Assembly (NCBI GenBank): GCA_900757505.1
Contig: CAAEOE010000048.1
Location: forward strand, 33,612 to 97,611
DNA length: 64,000 bases
Source of the DNA: an uncultured Collinsella sp.
Lineage (GTDB): Bacteria > Actinomycetota > Coriobacteriia > Coriobacteriales > Coriobacteriaceae
Direction of reading: 5' to 3'
This document shows positions 18,501-26,746 of the stretch, in pieces. How positions within the stretch are numbered: the first letter of the stretch is position 1; each line of letters starts with the position of its first letter. The translations under genes and the position numbers were made by a program. A model generated the notes under the pieces. That model had not been told where the DNA came from, did no database searches, and saw nothing but the letters and a program-made list of their open reading frames with translations.

Positions 18501-19343
18501 ATCGATGCCGCGGTAAAGCGCCAGAAGGACCGCGCGAGCGGCCAGACGTCGTTCTTCGACATGTTTGGCGACGTTGAGGGCTCGGGCTTTGAGGTGAGCG
18601 TGCCCGATCCGGACGGCCAGGAGTGGGACCGCCACCTTAAGCTGAGCCAGGAGAAGGAGGTTCTGGGCATCTATGTCTCGGACCACCCGCTGCGCCCGTT
18701 TGAGTATGCACTAGCCAAGGCACGCGACTTCTCGTTCTCGCAGATCGACACTGGCTACGAAGTTCAGAATCCTACGGGCGGTACCATCAACCAGGAGATT
18801 CCCGAGGGCAAGGCGCTGTGGTGGGCCGGCATGGTCTCGAGCGTGTCCAAGCGCGTGACCAAAAACGGCGACCCCATGGGCATCGTGCAGCTCGAGGACA
18901 TGGAAGGCGAGGCCACGGTCGTGGTGTTCCCCAAGACCTACAAGGAGGCCGAGGGGTACCTGTACGGCGAGGTCGATCCCGAGACCGGTGCGCAGCTGTC
19001 CGATGCGTTTGTGCGCATTAAGGGCAAGCTCGAGCGTTCGGACCGCGGCGACCAGATCATCGCGCAGGAGATCGTGCCGCTTGAGCTTAACGAGGAGAAC
19101 AACAAGCCCAAGGTGTTTGAGGTCATGGTGCCTAACAGCCGCTTTAGCCAGGGCAATATGGCGCGTCTTGCCACGGTGCTTACCGCCAACCCGGGCGGCG
19201 ACCGCGTGGAGATCTTTATCGAGCAGGTGGACGGGCGCGTACTGCGTGCCGAGGTACCGGCCAAGGTCAACGCACGCTCGATTCCGCTGCTGGCAGAGGC
19301 AAAGGCCATCGTCGGCAACCAAGGCCGCGTGACGGTTATCTAA
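15540..19343 (+). CDS. dnaE: DNA polymerase III alpha subunit (DnaE)
   Basis: A 1267-residue replicative polymerase. The N-terminal PHP domain keeps what appears to be the full metal set: HLH at the start, Asp in SMLDGA, TDHG, FGCEVYF, YHMILL, CTSACIAG and NDFHYL. This suggests an active PHP proofreading exonuclease as in mycobacterial DnaE1. The palm motif GPGRGSAAG is followed by PDIDMDFDD near residue 470 with the catalytic aspartates. Then come FNKSHSAGYA, helix-hairpin-helix motifs and a C-terminal OB fold (VSSVSKRVTKNGDPMG). The segment after FSKGESDSRIRK is unlike the common RRAMGKKK form. The start ATG 15540 has a poor ribosome site but matches the family N-terminus. Confidence 0.96.
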   Translation: MAFVHLHNHTVFSMLDGATRIQDMVNRAVELGMPAVAITDHGYMYGVPDLALACDAVNHNTPEYKTWSHDKAFLEKDRRDELVEPDPEANPREHAQYVKDMAMWDEKGNIDELKPPLVIKPIFGCEVYFTPDETLARDHKPELYHMILLAKDQEGYVNLMQTVSEAAVQGFYYKPRVTLDNLRRHAKGMICTSACIAGIIPKYIDRGDMEGAIKWAETFRDTFEPGDFYIEIQEHGITTDNGLTDEQMDRTLIDIAKQVGVKVIATNDFHYLRREDAPVQDVIMCIGMNAKVDDPNRMRMTGSEFYMKTEEEMRAMFPYCPEACDNTLEIADKCYVELDWDSIILPRFPLLDPGETHESQFRRECEKGLRQHYGDDWATREIGGVNIKERFEYEYKVICDKGFAAYFLIVAEYVQWAKDNGIGVGPGRGSAAGAIVAYAMNITAFDPLENGLMFERFLSPQRTEMPDIDMDFDDERRLEVVEHVRQLYGPEKVTHVITYSTIKAKQAINDAARVLDYPVYMGQRLSKMVSSDPKVKLKQVLEKQPGKEDLFNPDFAEAYKKDDDARRIIDTALSIEGLTRGEGVHACAVLICRDPVNEHVPTKLDTKGGVEITQYEGHTVADMGLLKMDFLGLRTLTVISKAKANIKKNFGIDIKEEEIPFDDPEIFKLMGSGHTAGVFQVESAGMTATIKNMKPTEYKHVVALIALYRPGPLGAGMVSSYINRMNGKEPAVSYDDRLDDILGETYGTMVYQEQVMLISVEMCGFSKGESDSRIRKPVAKKKIKLLTSTVLHWEDGSDETTYDHWMNGAIKNNYTREVAQKIWDDVLEFASYAFNKSHSAGYAILVMQTAWLKAHYPHEYMAAVLTSYTGKTDKIVHYVSACRHDGIPVLSPDVNESGTEFTATKEGVRFGLAGIRGVGTGVAQAIIAEREAGGPFKTLHDFVERVDSSQANRRVIESLIKAGAFDSTGYPRRQMMHFVDKNNPENIIDAAVKRQKDRASGQTSFFDMFGDVEGSGFEVSVPDPDGQEWDRHLKLSQEKEVLGIYVSDHPLRPFEYALAKARDFSFSQIDTGYEVQNPTGGTINQEIPEGKALWWAGMVSSVSKRVTKNGDPMGIVQLEDMEGEATVVVFPKTYKEAEGYLYGEVDPETGAQLSDAFVRIKGKLERSDRGDQIIAQEIVPLELNEENNKPKVFEVMVPNSRFSQGNMARLATVLTANPGGDRVEIFIEQVDGRVLRAEVPAKVNARSIPLLAEAKAIVGNQGRVTVI

Positions 19344-19371
19344 GCTACCCCGGGTGAGATTGGAGGAAGTG

Positions 19372-22300
19372 ATGGCGCAGGGGACGTTTGTGCAGGCGCT
19401 TCGCAAAGAGGCGGCGTTGAGCGGCACCTTTATGAAGGGGCGTTCGCTCATGCTCAACGGCGCCGTGCTGTCGATCGAGGACAGCGGCTCGCGCTTCTCC
19501 AAAAACGTGACGGTTGAGGGCTCGGTGCGCGGTTCGCGCGGCGACCTGTACAAGACGCACGTGGCGCTCGACATGGACGAGCGCGAGGTGATCGACTACG
19601 ACTGCGATTGCCCCGCCGCCTATCGTTACCCCGGTATGTGCAAGCACGCTATTGCCACAGCTCTGGCGTATTTGGATGCCAGCGGCGCCGAGCCCGTCGA
19701 AGGTTTGCGCACGCCGGTCCGCACGTTTACGGCGCAGCCGAAACAGCCTGCGCGCACCGCGCCCAAAGCGCCGGCCGTCAATCCCAACTTTCCCTTTCCG
19801 GCGCCCGTTCCCACGAGTCCCAGCCTCATGGCGGCGCTCTCCGATCTTTCGGACGCGCGCATGGATGAGCTGGCGAGCATGCGCCGCAAGCTCGCCGGCA
19901 GTGTGGATCCCGATGCCCCCAAGGCAGTGTTGGAGCCCTCGCTGGTGCCGTATTACAATCCACTGTTTGCCGACCGCTTTAGCTGGGCGCTCGAGCTTCG
20001 CATTCGCTGTGGATCGGTCTCCTACGTGGTCAAGGACATCGACGGCATGGCCGATGCCTACGTGCGCGGCGGCACCTTCTCGTACGGCAAGAAGCTCACG
20101 TTTGTCCATACGCCCGAAGCCTTCGAAGACGTGTCGACAAAGCTGCTCAACCTTGTCGTGACGACAGTTGCCTATCTCGATGACATCACAAGCTCGCGTT
20201 CGGCGTCGTACGACTTTGCCCGCAGTGGTTTTGTCGCCGAGCGTCAGTTGCCGCTGTCCGAGCATAGCATCGTATATGTGCTGGACCTGTTGCGCGGCCA
20301 GACCATCTCTTTTGAGCCCGCCTGGTCGCGGGGGACGACGACGCATCGCACCTATGACGTGGCGGTCGAGCCGGCGCCGCAAGGGAAGGATGAAGCCCCG
20401 ACCAAGCGCCCACCGCTCTTTGCCGCCAAAATCGCGCCGGCGGCTGGCGGCAGCTACGATCTGCGCCTGCCGGCCGATGCATACTGCTTTGCTTCGGGCG
20501 ACGTTGCCTATCTGGTCGACACCCGCCGTGCGCGCCGCGCCGATGTAGCGTTTGCCCAGCATGCGGCACCGTTCCTATCGCGCTTACTGCCCTGTCGCAC
20601 GCCGATCCATATCGCTGTCGACCAGGTGGGGGAGTTCTGCCGTATGGCGCTGCCCATTTTGCGCGACTACACCGACCTTACCGCGCCCGCCGCGCTCGAT
20701 ACCGTGGCGCCCGAGCCAAGCTTTGCTATGGCGATCGGCGTCGACGATGGGCTTGTGACCTGCAAAATTACGGTTACCTACGGCGACTGGTCGGCAGATC
20801 TCTTTAGTCTGGGCGCTCCGGGCAGTCTCTTCGAAGAGCAACGCCCCGGCGTGCCGCCCCGCGACGAGGTGGCAGAGTTTCGTGTTATGGACACGGCGGC
20901 CCTGTACTTCGATTTCTACGAGGGCGGTCTGGCGTTTGAGGAGCGCGATGACGAGAGCTTGTTCCGCCTGCTGACCGAGGGCCTGTCCGCCCTGTCCGAG
21001 CTGGGTGAGGTCATGCTCAGCGACCGTCTGCGCCAGATCTCGGTCCGCCCCGCGCCCAAGCTCTCGGTTCGTGCGACCGTCAAGAGCAATCTGCTCGATG
21101 TCGAGTTGGGCGCGAGCGGGCTTTCGGCCGCGGACCTTGCCATCTACCTCGACTCCTACAAGCGTCACCAGACGTTTGCGCGCCTTACGTCCGGCGACAT
21201 CATTCGTTTGGACGAGGGCGCCCGAGCCGCGTTTGGCCTCGCCGAGGACCTGGGTGTCGATGCCGTCGACCTGCTCGACGGCGTGTCGCTTCCCGCGTCG
21301 AGTACCCTATTCGTCGATAGCATGCTCGCGCGCACGCCCGCGCTCGAGGCCGATCGTGACGCCGCGTTCCGCCGCACCGTCGAGCGCTTGGATACGCTCG
21401 GCAAGATGGACTTTACGGTGCCGGTCTCGCTCAAGGCCACACTGCGCGGCTATCAGGTCGACGGATACCAGTGGCTCGGCTCGCTCGAACACCTGGGCCT
21501 TGGCGGCATCTTGGCCGACGACATGGGCCTGGGCAAAACGCTGCAGATGATCGCACATATCCTGGCGCGCGTGGAAGCGGGGGACGCCAAGCCCACGCTT
21601 GTGGTGTGCCCTGCGTCGCTTGTGTACAACTGGACCGCCGAGCTGGAGCGCTTTGCCCCGTCGCTCGATGTGTGCGCCATCGTGGGCGCCAAGGCGCAGC
21701 GTCGCGTGCAGATTGCCGGCGTTGCCGAGCATAACGTGGTCGTGACGTCGTATGACCTTATGCGGCGCGATATCGACGAGTACGTCGAGCAGGATTTTGC
21801 CCGCGTGGTGCTCGACGAGGCCCAGTACATTAAAAACCCGCTCACGCAGGTAGCGCGTGCCGCCAAGCGCCTGCCTTCCGGCGTGCGCTTTGCCTTGACG
21901 GGCACGCCCATCGAAAACCGCTTGTCCGAGCTCTGGAGCATCTTCGACTTTTTGATGCCGGGCCTGCTTGGCACGCGCGAGTCGTTTGCCAAGCGCTTCG
22001 AAAGCCCGGTCGAGCACGCCGAGGGCGACAGCGCCGCTCGTCTGCAGGCACTCGTGTCGCCGTTTGTACTGCGCCGTGTCAAGGAGGACGTGGTGGCCGA
22101 TCTGCCCGAAAAGATCGAGGACACGGTCATGGCGCAGCTCACCGGCGAGCAGCGCAAGCTCTACCTGGCCAACCAGGACCGCATCGCCCAGCAGGTGCAG
22201 CACCGCGAGGCCGGGGAGTTTAAGAAGGACAAGCTCAAGGTACTTGCCGAGCTCACCAAGCTGCGCCAGATCTGCTGCGACCCGCGTCTGCACTACGAGG

Positions 22301-22836
22301 ATTACAAGGCGGGGAGCGCCAAGCTCGATACGTGCATGGAGCTCGTGCACGGCGCACTCGACGGCGGACATCGCATCCTGTTGTTCAGCCAGTTTACGGG
22401 TATGCTCGATATTATCGGTAAGCGCCTGGCCAAGGAGGATATCGCCTTCCTTAAGCTCACGGGCGCATCGTCTAAAGAGAGCCGCGCCAAGATGGTCGCA
22501 CAGTTCCAGGCGGGCGAGGTGCCGGTCTTTTTGATCTCGCTCAAGGCGGGCGGCGTGGGCCTTAACCTGACGGCGGCCGACGTGGTAATCCACTACGACC
22601 CGTGGTGGAACGTGGCGGCGCAGGACCAAGCGACTGACCGCGCGCATCGTATTGGCCAGCAACATACCGTGACCGTGTACAAGCTCATCGCCAAGGACAC
22701 GATCGAGGAGCGCATTATGCAGATGCAGGAGTCCAAGCGCGACCTGGTCAACAGCGTGCTCGGCGGCGACGGCATCTCGTCGGCACTGTTCACGCGCGAG
22801 GATGTTCTGGCGCTGCTCGGCGGCGACGGGCGCTAG
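19372..22836 (+). CDS. SWIM zinc-finger SNF2-family helicase
   Basis: A 1154-residue SWI2/SNF2 ATPase. The SWIM zinc finger near the N-terminus has C78, C80, C90 and H92 (CDCPAAYRYPGMCKH). A long linker region with bacterial SNF2-associated character follows. The motor starts near 690: DDMGLGKT (Walker A), LDEAQ near 816 (Walker B), LTGTPIENR, then the C-terminal lobe with LLFSQFTGM, SLKAGGVGLNL and ATDRAHRIGQ. Bacterial members resemble HepA/RapA-type remodelers of DNA-protein complexes, and the precise role is unknown. ATG 19372 has TTGGAGG 5 nt upstream, favoured over GTG 19354. Only 28 bp separate it from dnaE. Confidence 0.9.
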   Translation: MAQGTFVQALRKEAALSGTFMKGRSLMLNGAVLSIEDSGSRFSKNVTVEGSVRGSRGDLYKTHVALDMDEREVIDYDCDCPAAYRYPGMCKHAIATALAYLDASGAEPVEGLRTPVRTFTAQPKQPARTAPKAPAVNPNFPFPAPVPTSPSLMAALSDLSDARMDELASMRRKLAGSVDPDAPKAVLEPSLVPYYNPLFADRFSWALELRIRCGSVSYVVKDIDGMADAYVRGGTFSYGKKLTFVHTPEAFEDVSTKLLNLVVTTVAYLDDITSSRSASYDFARSGFVAERQLPLSEHSIVYVLDLLRGQTISFEPAWSRGTTTHRTYDVAVEPAPQGKDEAPTKRPPLFAAKIAPAAGGSYDLRLPADAYCFASGDVAYLVDTRRARRADVAFAQHAAPFLSRLLPCRTPIHIAVDQVGEFCRMALPILRDYTDLTAPAALDTVAPEPSFAMAIGVDDGLVTCKITVTYGDWSADLFSLGAPGSLFEEQRPGVPPRDEVAEFRVMDTAALYFDFYEGGLAFEERDDESLFRLLTEGLSALSELGEVMLSDRLRQISVRPAPKLSVRATVKSNLLDVELGASGLSAADLAIYLDSYKRHQTFARLTSGDIIRLDEGARAAFGLAEDLGVDAVDLLDGVSLPASSTLFVDSMLARTPALEADRDAAFRRTVERLDTLGKMDFTVPVSLKATLRGYQVDGYQWLGSLEHLGLGGILADDMGLGKTLQMIAHILARVEAGDAKPTLVVCPASLVYNWTAELERFAPSLDVCAIVGAKAQRRVQIAGVAEHNVVVTSYDLMRRDIDEYVEQDFARVVLDEAQYIKNPLTQVARAAKRLPSGVRFALTGTPIENRLSELWSIFDFLMPGLLGTRESFAKRFESPVEHAEGDSAARLQALVSPFVLRRVKEDVVADLPEKIEDTVMAQLTGEQRKLYLANQDRIAQQVQHREAGEFKKDKLKVLAELTKLRQICCDPRLHYEDYKAGSAKLDTCMELVHGALDGGHRILLFSQFTGMLDIIGKRLAKEDIAFLKLTGASSKESRAKMVAQFQAGEVPVFLISLKAGGVGLNLTAADVVIHYDPWWNVAAQDQATDRAHRIGQQHTVTVYKLIAKDTIEERIMQMQESKRDLVNSVLGGDGISSALFTREDVLALLGGDGR

Positions 22837-23001
22837 CCGCGCGCGGGGTGGGACTGCTGGAGTGGGCAGGACGGTCGACGCATTTTGGCCCGACCGCTTG
22901 CCTGATCCGTTATGTGTTCATTTGCAATGCCGTGGATGGTTTGTCTGCCTTTGGGCATAAGAACCATCAAGAACATTGGCACATCAGCAAAGGAGAACAT
23001 C

Positions 23002-23364
23002 ATGGCGAAATTCTTTAAGGACCCCGACGGTAAGCTCATCGCTGCCCTTGGCGACGACGTTGCGACCCCTGCCGGTTGCACGGAACTGACCGCAAACACT
23101 GAGGACGCGGCGCACGAGAAGCACGTGCCTGTTGTCGAGACCGAGCGCGACGGTCACGTGATTCGTGCACGCGTTGGCTCGGTCGAGCACCCCAGCCTGC
23201 CCGAACACTACATTGAGTGGATTGCGCTTGAGGCCGAGGGCCGCTTAGAGGTTCATTACCTTGAGCCCGGCATGAAACCCGCGACGTTTTTCGCGGGCGG
23301 CTCCAAGACCGGTACCGTCTATGCCTACTGCAACCTGCACGGGCTGTGGTCCGCGACATTCTAG
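23002..23364 (+). CDS. Superoxide reductase (desulfoferrodoxin-type, centre I lost)
   Basis: A 120-residue enzyme reducing superoxide to peroxide without making oxygen, as expected in an anaerobe. The catalytic iron ligands are H41 (EKHVP), H63 and H69 (EHPSLPEHYI), C110 and H113 (YCNLHGLW), with lysine K40 beside the site. The N-terminal 36 residues keep the layout of a desulforedoxin domain, but only one cysteine (C26) of the expected four remains. It therefore resembles class III superoxide reductases with a single iron. ATG 23002 follows AAAGGAG. Separate transcript ending in a terminator. Confidence 0.93.
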   Translation: MAKFFKDPDGKLIAALGDDVATPAGCTELTANTEDAAHEKHVPVVETERDGHVIRARVGSVEHPSLPEHYIEWIALEAEGRLEVHYLEPGMKPATFFAGGSKTGTVYAYCNLHGLWSATF

Positions 23365-23410
23365 GAGCGCGCCCCCGCTCGGGGTATCATAACTAGCATA
23401 TGCACATGCG

Positions 23411-23443
23411 AGCGCCGGCTGCATTATGCGGCCGGCGCTTTTA
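23411..23443 (+). terminator. Rho-independent terminator after superoxide reductase
   Basis: AGCGCCGGC (23411-23419) pairs with GCCGGCGCT (23431-23439), followed by TTTTA. Confidence 0.8.
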
Positions 23444-23481
23444 CTACGATTTCGATGGTTTACGACGGAAAGGGCTGGGCC

Positions 23482-25467
23482 ATGAAGCTCGCGCTTGCAC
23501 AGATCGATATGCGCCTGGGTGATATTGAGGGCATTTGCGGCCGCATCGAGGACCAGGCTCGTCTGGCCCACGAGCGCGGGGCGCGCGTGCTGTGCGTTCC
23601 GGCTCCGCTCTTTATGGGCGCCATGCCCGGTGGCCTGGTGGGCGCTGCCGACTTTGAGCACGACGTGCTTGCCGGTTTGACTGGTGTCGCCGAGCGTATC
23701 CAGGAGCTTGACATGATCTGCATCGTGCCCGCGGCGGTTTCGTTTGAGGGCCAGCCGCTGCTCGACTACATGATGCTCAAGGACGGTCATGTGGTGCCGG
23801 CGCGTTCGAGCATTGCCCTGCAGCGTGGCGAGAACAACGACACACGTTGGGCGCCGCCGGTGTTCGACGTGGACGGCGTGCGCATCGCCGTGATTTTTGA
23901 CTTGGACCGCGAACTCGAGATGTTGCCGACCGGTGTTGACCTCATTGCGTATTTCCAATTCAACGCGTTTGACATGACCGACCGCGAGACTGCCGCCATT
24001 GCTGCCGTTCGCAGCGGCGCCTACCGCAAGATCGCATCCAAGCGCAGCGTGTGGTTTGCCTGCATGGCACCGGTCGGTGCCTATGACGAGTCGGTGTATA
24101 CCGGCGGTTCGTTTGTGCTCGACGACTGCGGTCGCGTGGTGGCCCAGGCGCCGTGCTTTGAGGAGAGCCTGCTGGTTCAGGAGATTCAGCGCGGCGTGAT
24201 GCTCGATGCCCTGGAGGATCACGAACTGCCCGAGTTCCGTTCCGAGGAGTGGCTGTGGCAGGCGCTGGTGCTCGCCGTGCGCGACAACGCCCGAGCCCAC
24301 GGTGCGTCGCGTGCTGTGGTGACACTCGAGGGTGACTTGCCGTCGTCCCTGCTGGCGGCGCTGGCCGTCGACGCTCTGGGCCCGCGCAATGTGATTGGCC
24401 TGGTGCTGGGGCGCAACCGTATCTTTACGCCGGCGCAGGAAGAGGCCGAGGCTGCCCGCTGTGCCGCCGTCCGCGCCATCGCCGAGCGTTTGCACATTCG
24501 CACCGTCGAGCGCGATGCACCGGATGCGGCGCGTGTGCTCGATCGCGACGTGTCGGCGGGCGATGCCGAGCGTCTGCGCTCGCGCACGTTGGGCCTCATG
24601 CTGGAGGACACGGCGCTCGAGCTGGGTGCGATGGCGCTGAGCCCGCTGTCCAAAACCGAGTACGCGCTGGCGGCGCCGGCGCTTTGCGGCGGCTACCAGG
24701 GCGATTACGCGCCCTTTGGCGATGTGTACCTGTCGACGCTTGAGTTTGTGGCGCGTGTGCGCAACCGCACGTCTGCCGTGGTGCCCCAAGAGCTCGTGAC
24801 GCTCAACGCGGTGGAAGATTGTATGGAGCGCGTGCTGGCGCAAGCGCTCTCGACGCTCGACGGTCCGGTCGATATGCTCGACCGCGCGGCACAGCTGCTC
24901 GGCGGGCTTGAGCCGGGTGAGGTCGATGGCGCGCTCGAGGCGCACGTGGACCGCAATCGATCTTTCGACGACATCCCGATGGCCGCTGGCAAGCCTGAGG
25001 CTTGCTCGCTGCTGCTGATGCTCGTTCGACAGGGTGAGGCTGCCCGCCGCATGTTGCCGATGGCGCCGATCGTCTCGGCCCGTTCGTTTGCCGAGCGTGC
25101 CTGGCCGTATATGCTCGCGTGGTCCGACCTGGGGCTTAACGGCAAGGAGCGTATGACGGTCGATTCGCTGGCGCGCGCCGAGGTGCGCCGTTTTGCTGAC
25201 GAGGATACGAGCGAGCGCGTGCGAAACGAGATGATGGGCGTGCTGGGCGAGCTACTGGGTATTTCGCCCGAGCAGATGGAGGAGCTGCGCTCTGAGGATG
25301 GCCAGCGTCGTTTGCATGAGGGTATGAAAAAGTTCGAGGGCGAGGTTCAGGACGCCATCGATAAGATGATGGGCGGTCAGGGCGGTCCGCAGGGTGGGCC
25401 CCAGGGTGGTCCGATGCCGCATCCGCCGGTGGATCCGAGGCAGTTCCCCTTTTTCTCGCAGAACTAA
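23482..25467 (+). CDS. Degenerate NAD-synthetase-like protein (nitrilase plus NadE folds)
   Basis: A 661-residue protein with the domain order of glutamine-dependent NadE: a carbon-nitrogen hydrolase domain (1-250) and an ATP-pyrophosphatase domain (260-500). Catalytic residues are missing in both. The nitrilase Glu region (FPEL) is VPAPL (Ala41), the nucleophile region ICED is IFDL (Phe139), and the Lys region is ARSSIALQRG. The PP-loop SGGIDS reads EGDLPS (283-288). Scaffold segments such as AALAVDALGPRNVIG and KTEYALAAPALCGG...GDYAPFGDVYLS are well kept. A helical extension and a Gly/Pro-rich tail (GGPQGGPQGGP) end the protein. I infer a non-catalytic, perhaps ligand-sensing or scaffolding role. 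The start has GGAAAGG 7 nt upstream. Confidence 0.7.
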   Translation: MKLALAQIDMRLGDIEGICGRIEDQARLAHERGARVLCVPAPLFMGAMPGGLVGAADFEHDVLAGLTGVAERIQELDMICIVPAAVSFEGQPLLDYMMLKDGHVVPARSSIALQRGENNDTRWAPPVFDVDGVRIAVIFDLDRELEMLPTGVDLIAYFQFNAFDMTDRETAAIAAVRSGAYRKIASKRSVWFACMAPVGAYDESVYTGGSFVLDDCGRVVAQAPCFEESLLVQEIQRGVMLDALEDHELPEFRSEEWLWQALVLAVRDNARAHGASRAVVTLEGDLPSSLLAALAVDALGPRNVIGLVLGRNRIFTPAQEEAEAARCAAVRAIAERLHIRTVERDAPDAARVLDRDVSAGDAERLRSRTLGLMLEDTALELGAMALSPLSKTEYALAAPALCGGYQGDYAPFGDVYLSTLEFVARVRNRTSAVVPQELVTLNAVEDCMERVLAQALSTLDGPVDMLDRAAQLLGGLEPGEVDGALEAHVDRNRSFDDIPMAAGKPEACSLLLMLVRQGEAARRMLPMAPIVSARSFAERAWPYMLAWSDLGLNGKERMTVDSLARAEVRRFADEDTSERVRNEMMGVLGELLGISPEQMEELRSEDGQRRLHEGMKKFEGEVQDAIDKMMGGQGGPQGGPQGGPMPHPPVDPRQFPFFSQN

Positions 25468-25535
25468 CTATGGGATAGGATTCGCTCCCAGCCCCGATAC
25501 TTCAACTAAGCATTTCGGCCCCGTTGTGTTATTCT

Positions 25536-25549
25536 AGAACAGACGTTCG
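25536..25549. promoter_or_regulatory. LexA (SOS) box upstream of ruvCAB
   Basis: AGAACAGACGTTCG contains GAAC-N4-GTTC, the core of the Gram-positive/actinobacterial LexA site. It directly follows a possible -10 TATTCT (25530-25535) and lies 56 bp before the ruvC start, ideal for SOS repression of the ruv operon. Confidence 0.75.
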
Positions 25550-25604
25550 TGAATGATGCGCGGGGCCTTGTCTTGCGCTGTGCTTGTGGCGAGGGGAGGT
25601 CGGC

Positions 25605-26126
25605 TTGGTCATTTTGGGTATCGACCCCGGTTTGGCCCATACGGGTTGGGGGATTATCGAGGAGCGGCGCGGCGAGGTTCGCTGTCGTGCCTACGGCTGC
25701 ATCGAGACCAGTGCCGGAAGTCCGCTCGCGGTGCGCCTGTCGCATATCGCCCGCGACCTCAAGGGTGTCGTGGAGCGTTATCGGCCCGATACTGCTGCTA
25801 TCGAGAGTATTTACTTTGGCGCCAACGTTCGCTCGGCCATCCCAACGGCGCATGCCCGCGGTGCTGCACTCGTGGCGCTTTCGGAATGCGCGCTCGAGAT
25901 TGGCGAGTATACGCCTATGCAGATTAAGCAGGCTGTTGTGGGCACCGGCGCCGCGGACAAACGGCAGGTCGCCTACATGGTACGCACGCTCACACAGCTC
26001 GATCACGACCCGCATCCCGACCATGCCGCCGATGCCCTGGCCTGCGCCATCTGCCACGTTAACCTCAGCCGCACCCGGGCGCTTACCGGCGGCGAGTTTT
26101 ATCAACAGAGAGGAACCGGATACTGA
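25605..26126 (+). CDS. ruvC: Holliday junction endonuclease RuvC
   Basis: A 173-residue RNase H-fold resolvase that nicks Holliday junctions. GIDPG opens the protein with the first catalytic Asp, IESIYFG carries the Glu, and HPDHAADALA carries the last Asp pair. The start is a TTG at 25605, because GGGGAGG (25593-25599) lies 5 nt before it and the family begins at the VILGIDPG strand. An in-frame TTG at 25584 lacks a ribosome site. It is the first gene of ruvCAB, with its stop overlapping the ruvA start by one base (TGATG). Confidence 0.93.
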   Translation: MVILGIDPGLAHTGWGIIEERRGEVRCRAYGCIETSAGSPLAVRLSHIARDLKGVVERYRPDTAAIESIYFGANVRSAIPTAHARGAALVALSECALEIGEYTPMQIKQAVVGTGAADKRQVAYMVRTLTQLDHDPHPDHAADALACAICHVNLSRTRALTGGEFYQQRGTGY

Positions 26127-26746
26127 TGATCTCCCAGCTCCATGGAACGCTTGTCGAGGCCACGATGAGCTCGGCCATTGTCGATGTATCGGGTGTGGGC
26201 TTTGAACTCGGCATCTCGGGCAGTACTGCCGCCACGCTGCCTACGCCCGGCGGCGAGGTTCGCCTCTATACCCGTATGCAGGTGCGCGAGGACGCCATGA
26301 CGCTCTTTGGTTTTGCCTCCAAGGACGAGCGCACGATGTTCGATCGGCTCGTGTCCGTGTCGGGTGTCGGTCCGCGCCTGGCGCTTGCCGTGCTCTCCAC
26401 CTATACCGTGGGACAGCTGTATTCCCTGGTGATGGCCGAGGATGACAAAGGCATGGCCAAGGTTCCCGGTGTGGGCAAAAAGACCGCCCAGCGCCTCATC
26501 TTGGAGCTCAAGAGCACCTTTGCCAAGGACAAGGGCTTTGTGCCGGTCGACGTGATTCCCGGACAGGTTGCGATGCCGGTTCCCGCCGCCGCTCCCGCGT
26601 CGATCGATGACGCCCGTGCGGCGCTCCTTTCCATGGGCTTTAGCCCGCAGGAGACCGATGTTGCCCTGAGCGGGTATGATGGGCAGAATATGCGTGTCGA
26701 GGATCTGCTCGGCGCGGCGCTTAAGCGACTCGGAATGGATGCGTGA
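26126..26746 (+). CDS. ruvA: Holliday junction branch-migration protein RuvA
   Basis: A 206-residue protein whose tetramer binds the four-way junction and recruits RuvB. It has the N-terminal OB fold ([11 protein letters not shown]...[10 protein letters not shown]), two helix-hairpin-helix motifs ([14 protein letters not shown] and [17 protein letters not shown]), and the C-terminal RuvB-binding domain III ([20 protein letters not shown]). Translation is coupled at both ends: TGATG with ruvC, and the same overlap with ruvB. Confidence 0.97.
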   Translation: MISQLHGTLVEATMSSAIVDVSGVGFELGISGSTAATLPTPGGEVRLYTRMQVREDAMTLFGFASKDERTMFDRLVSVSGVGPRLALAVLSTYTVGQLYSLVMAEDDKGMAKVPGVGKKTAQRLILELKSTFAKDKGFVPVDVIPGQVAMPVPAAAPASIDDARAALLSMGFSPQETDVALSGYDGQNMRVEDLLGAALKRLGMDA

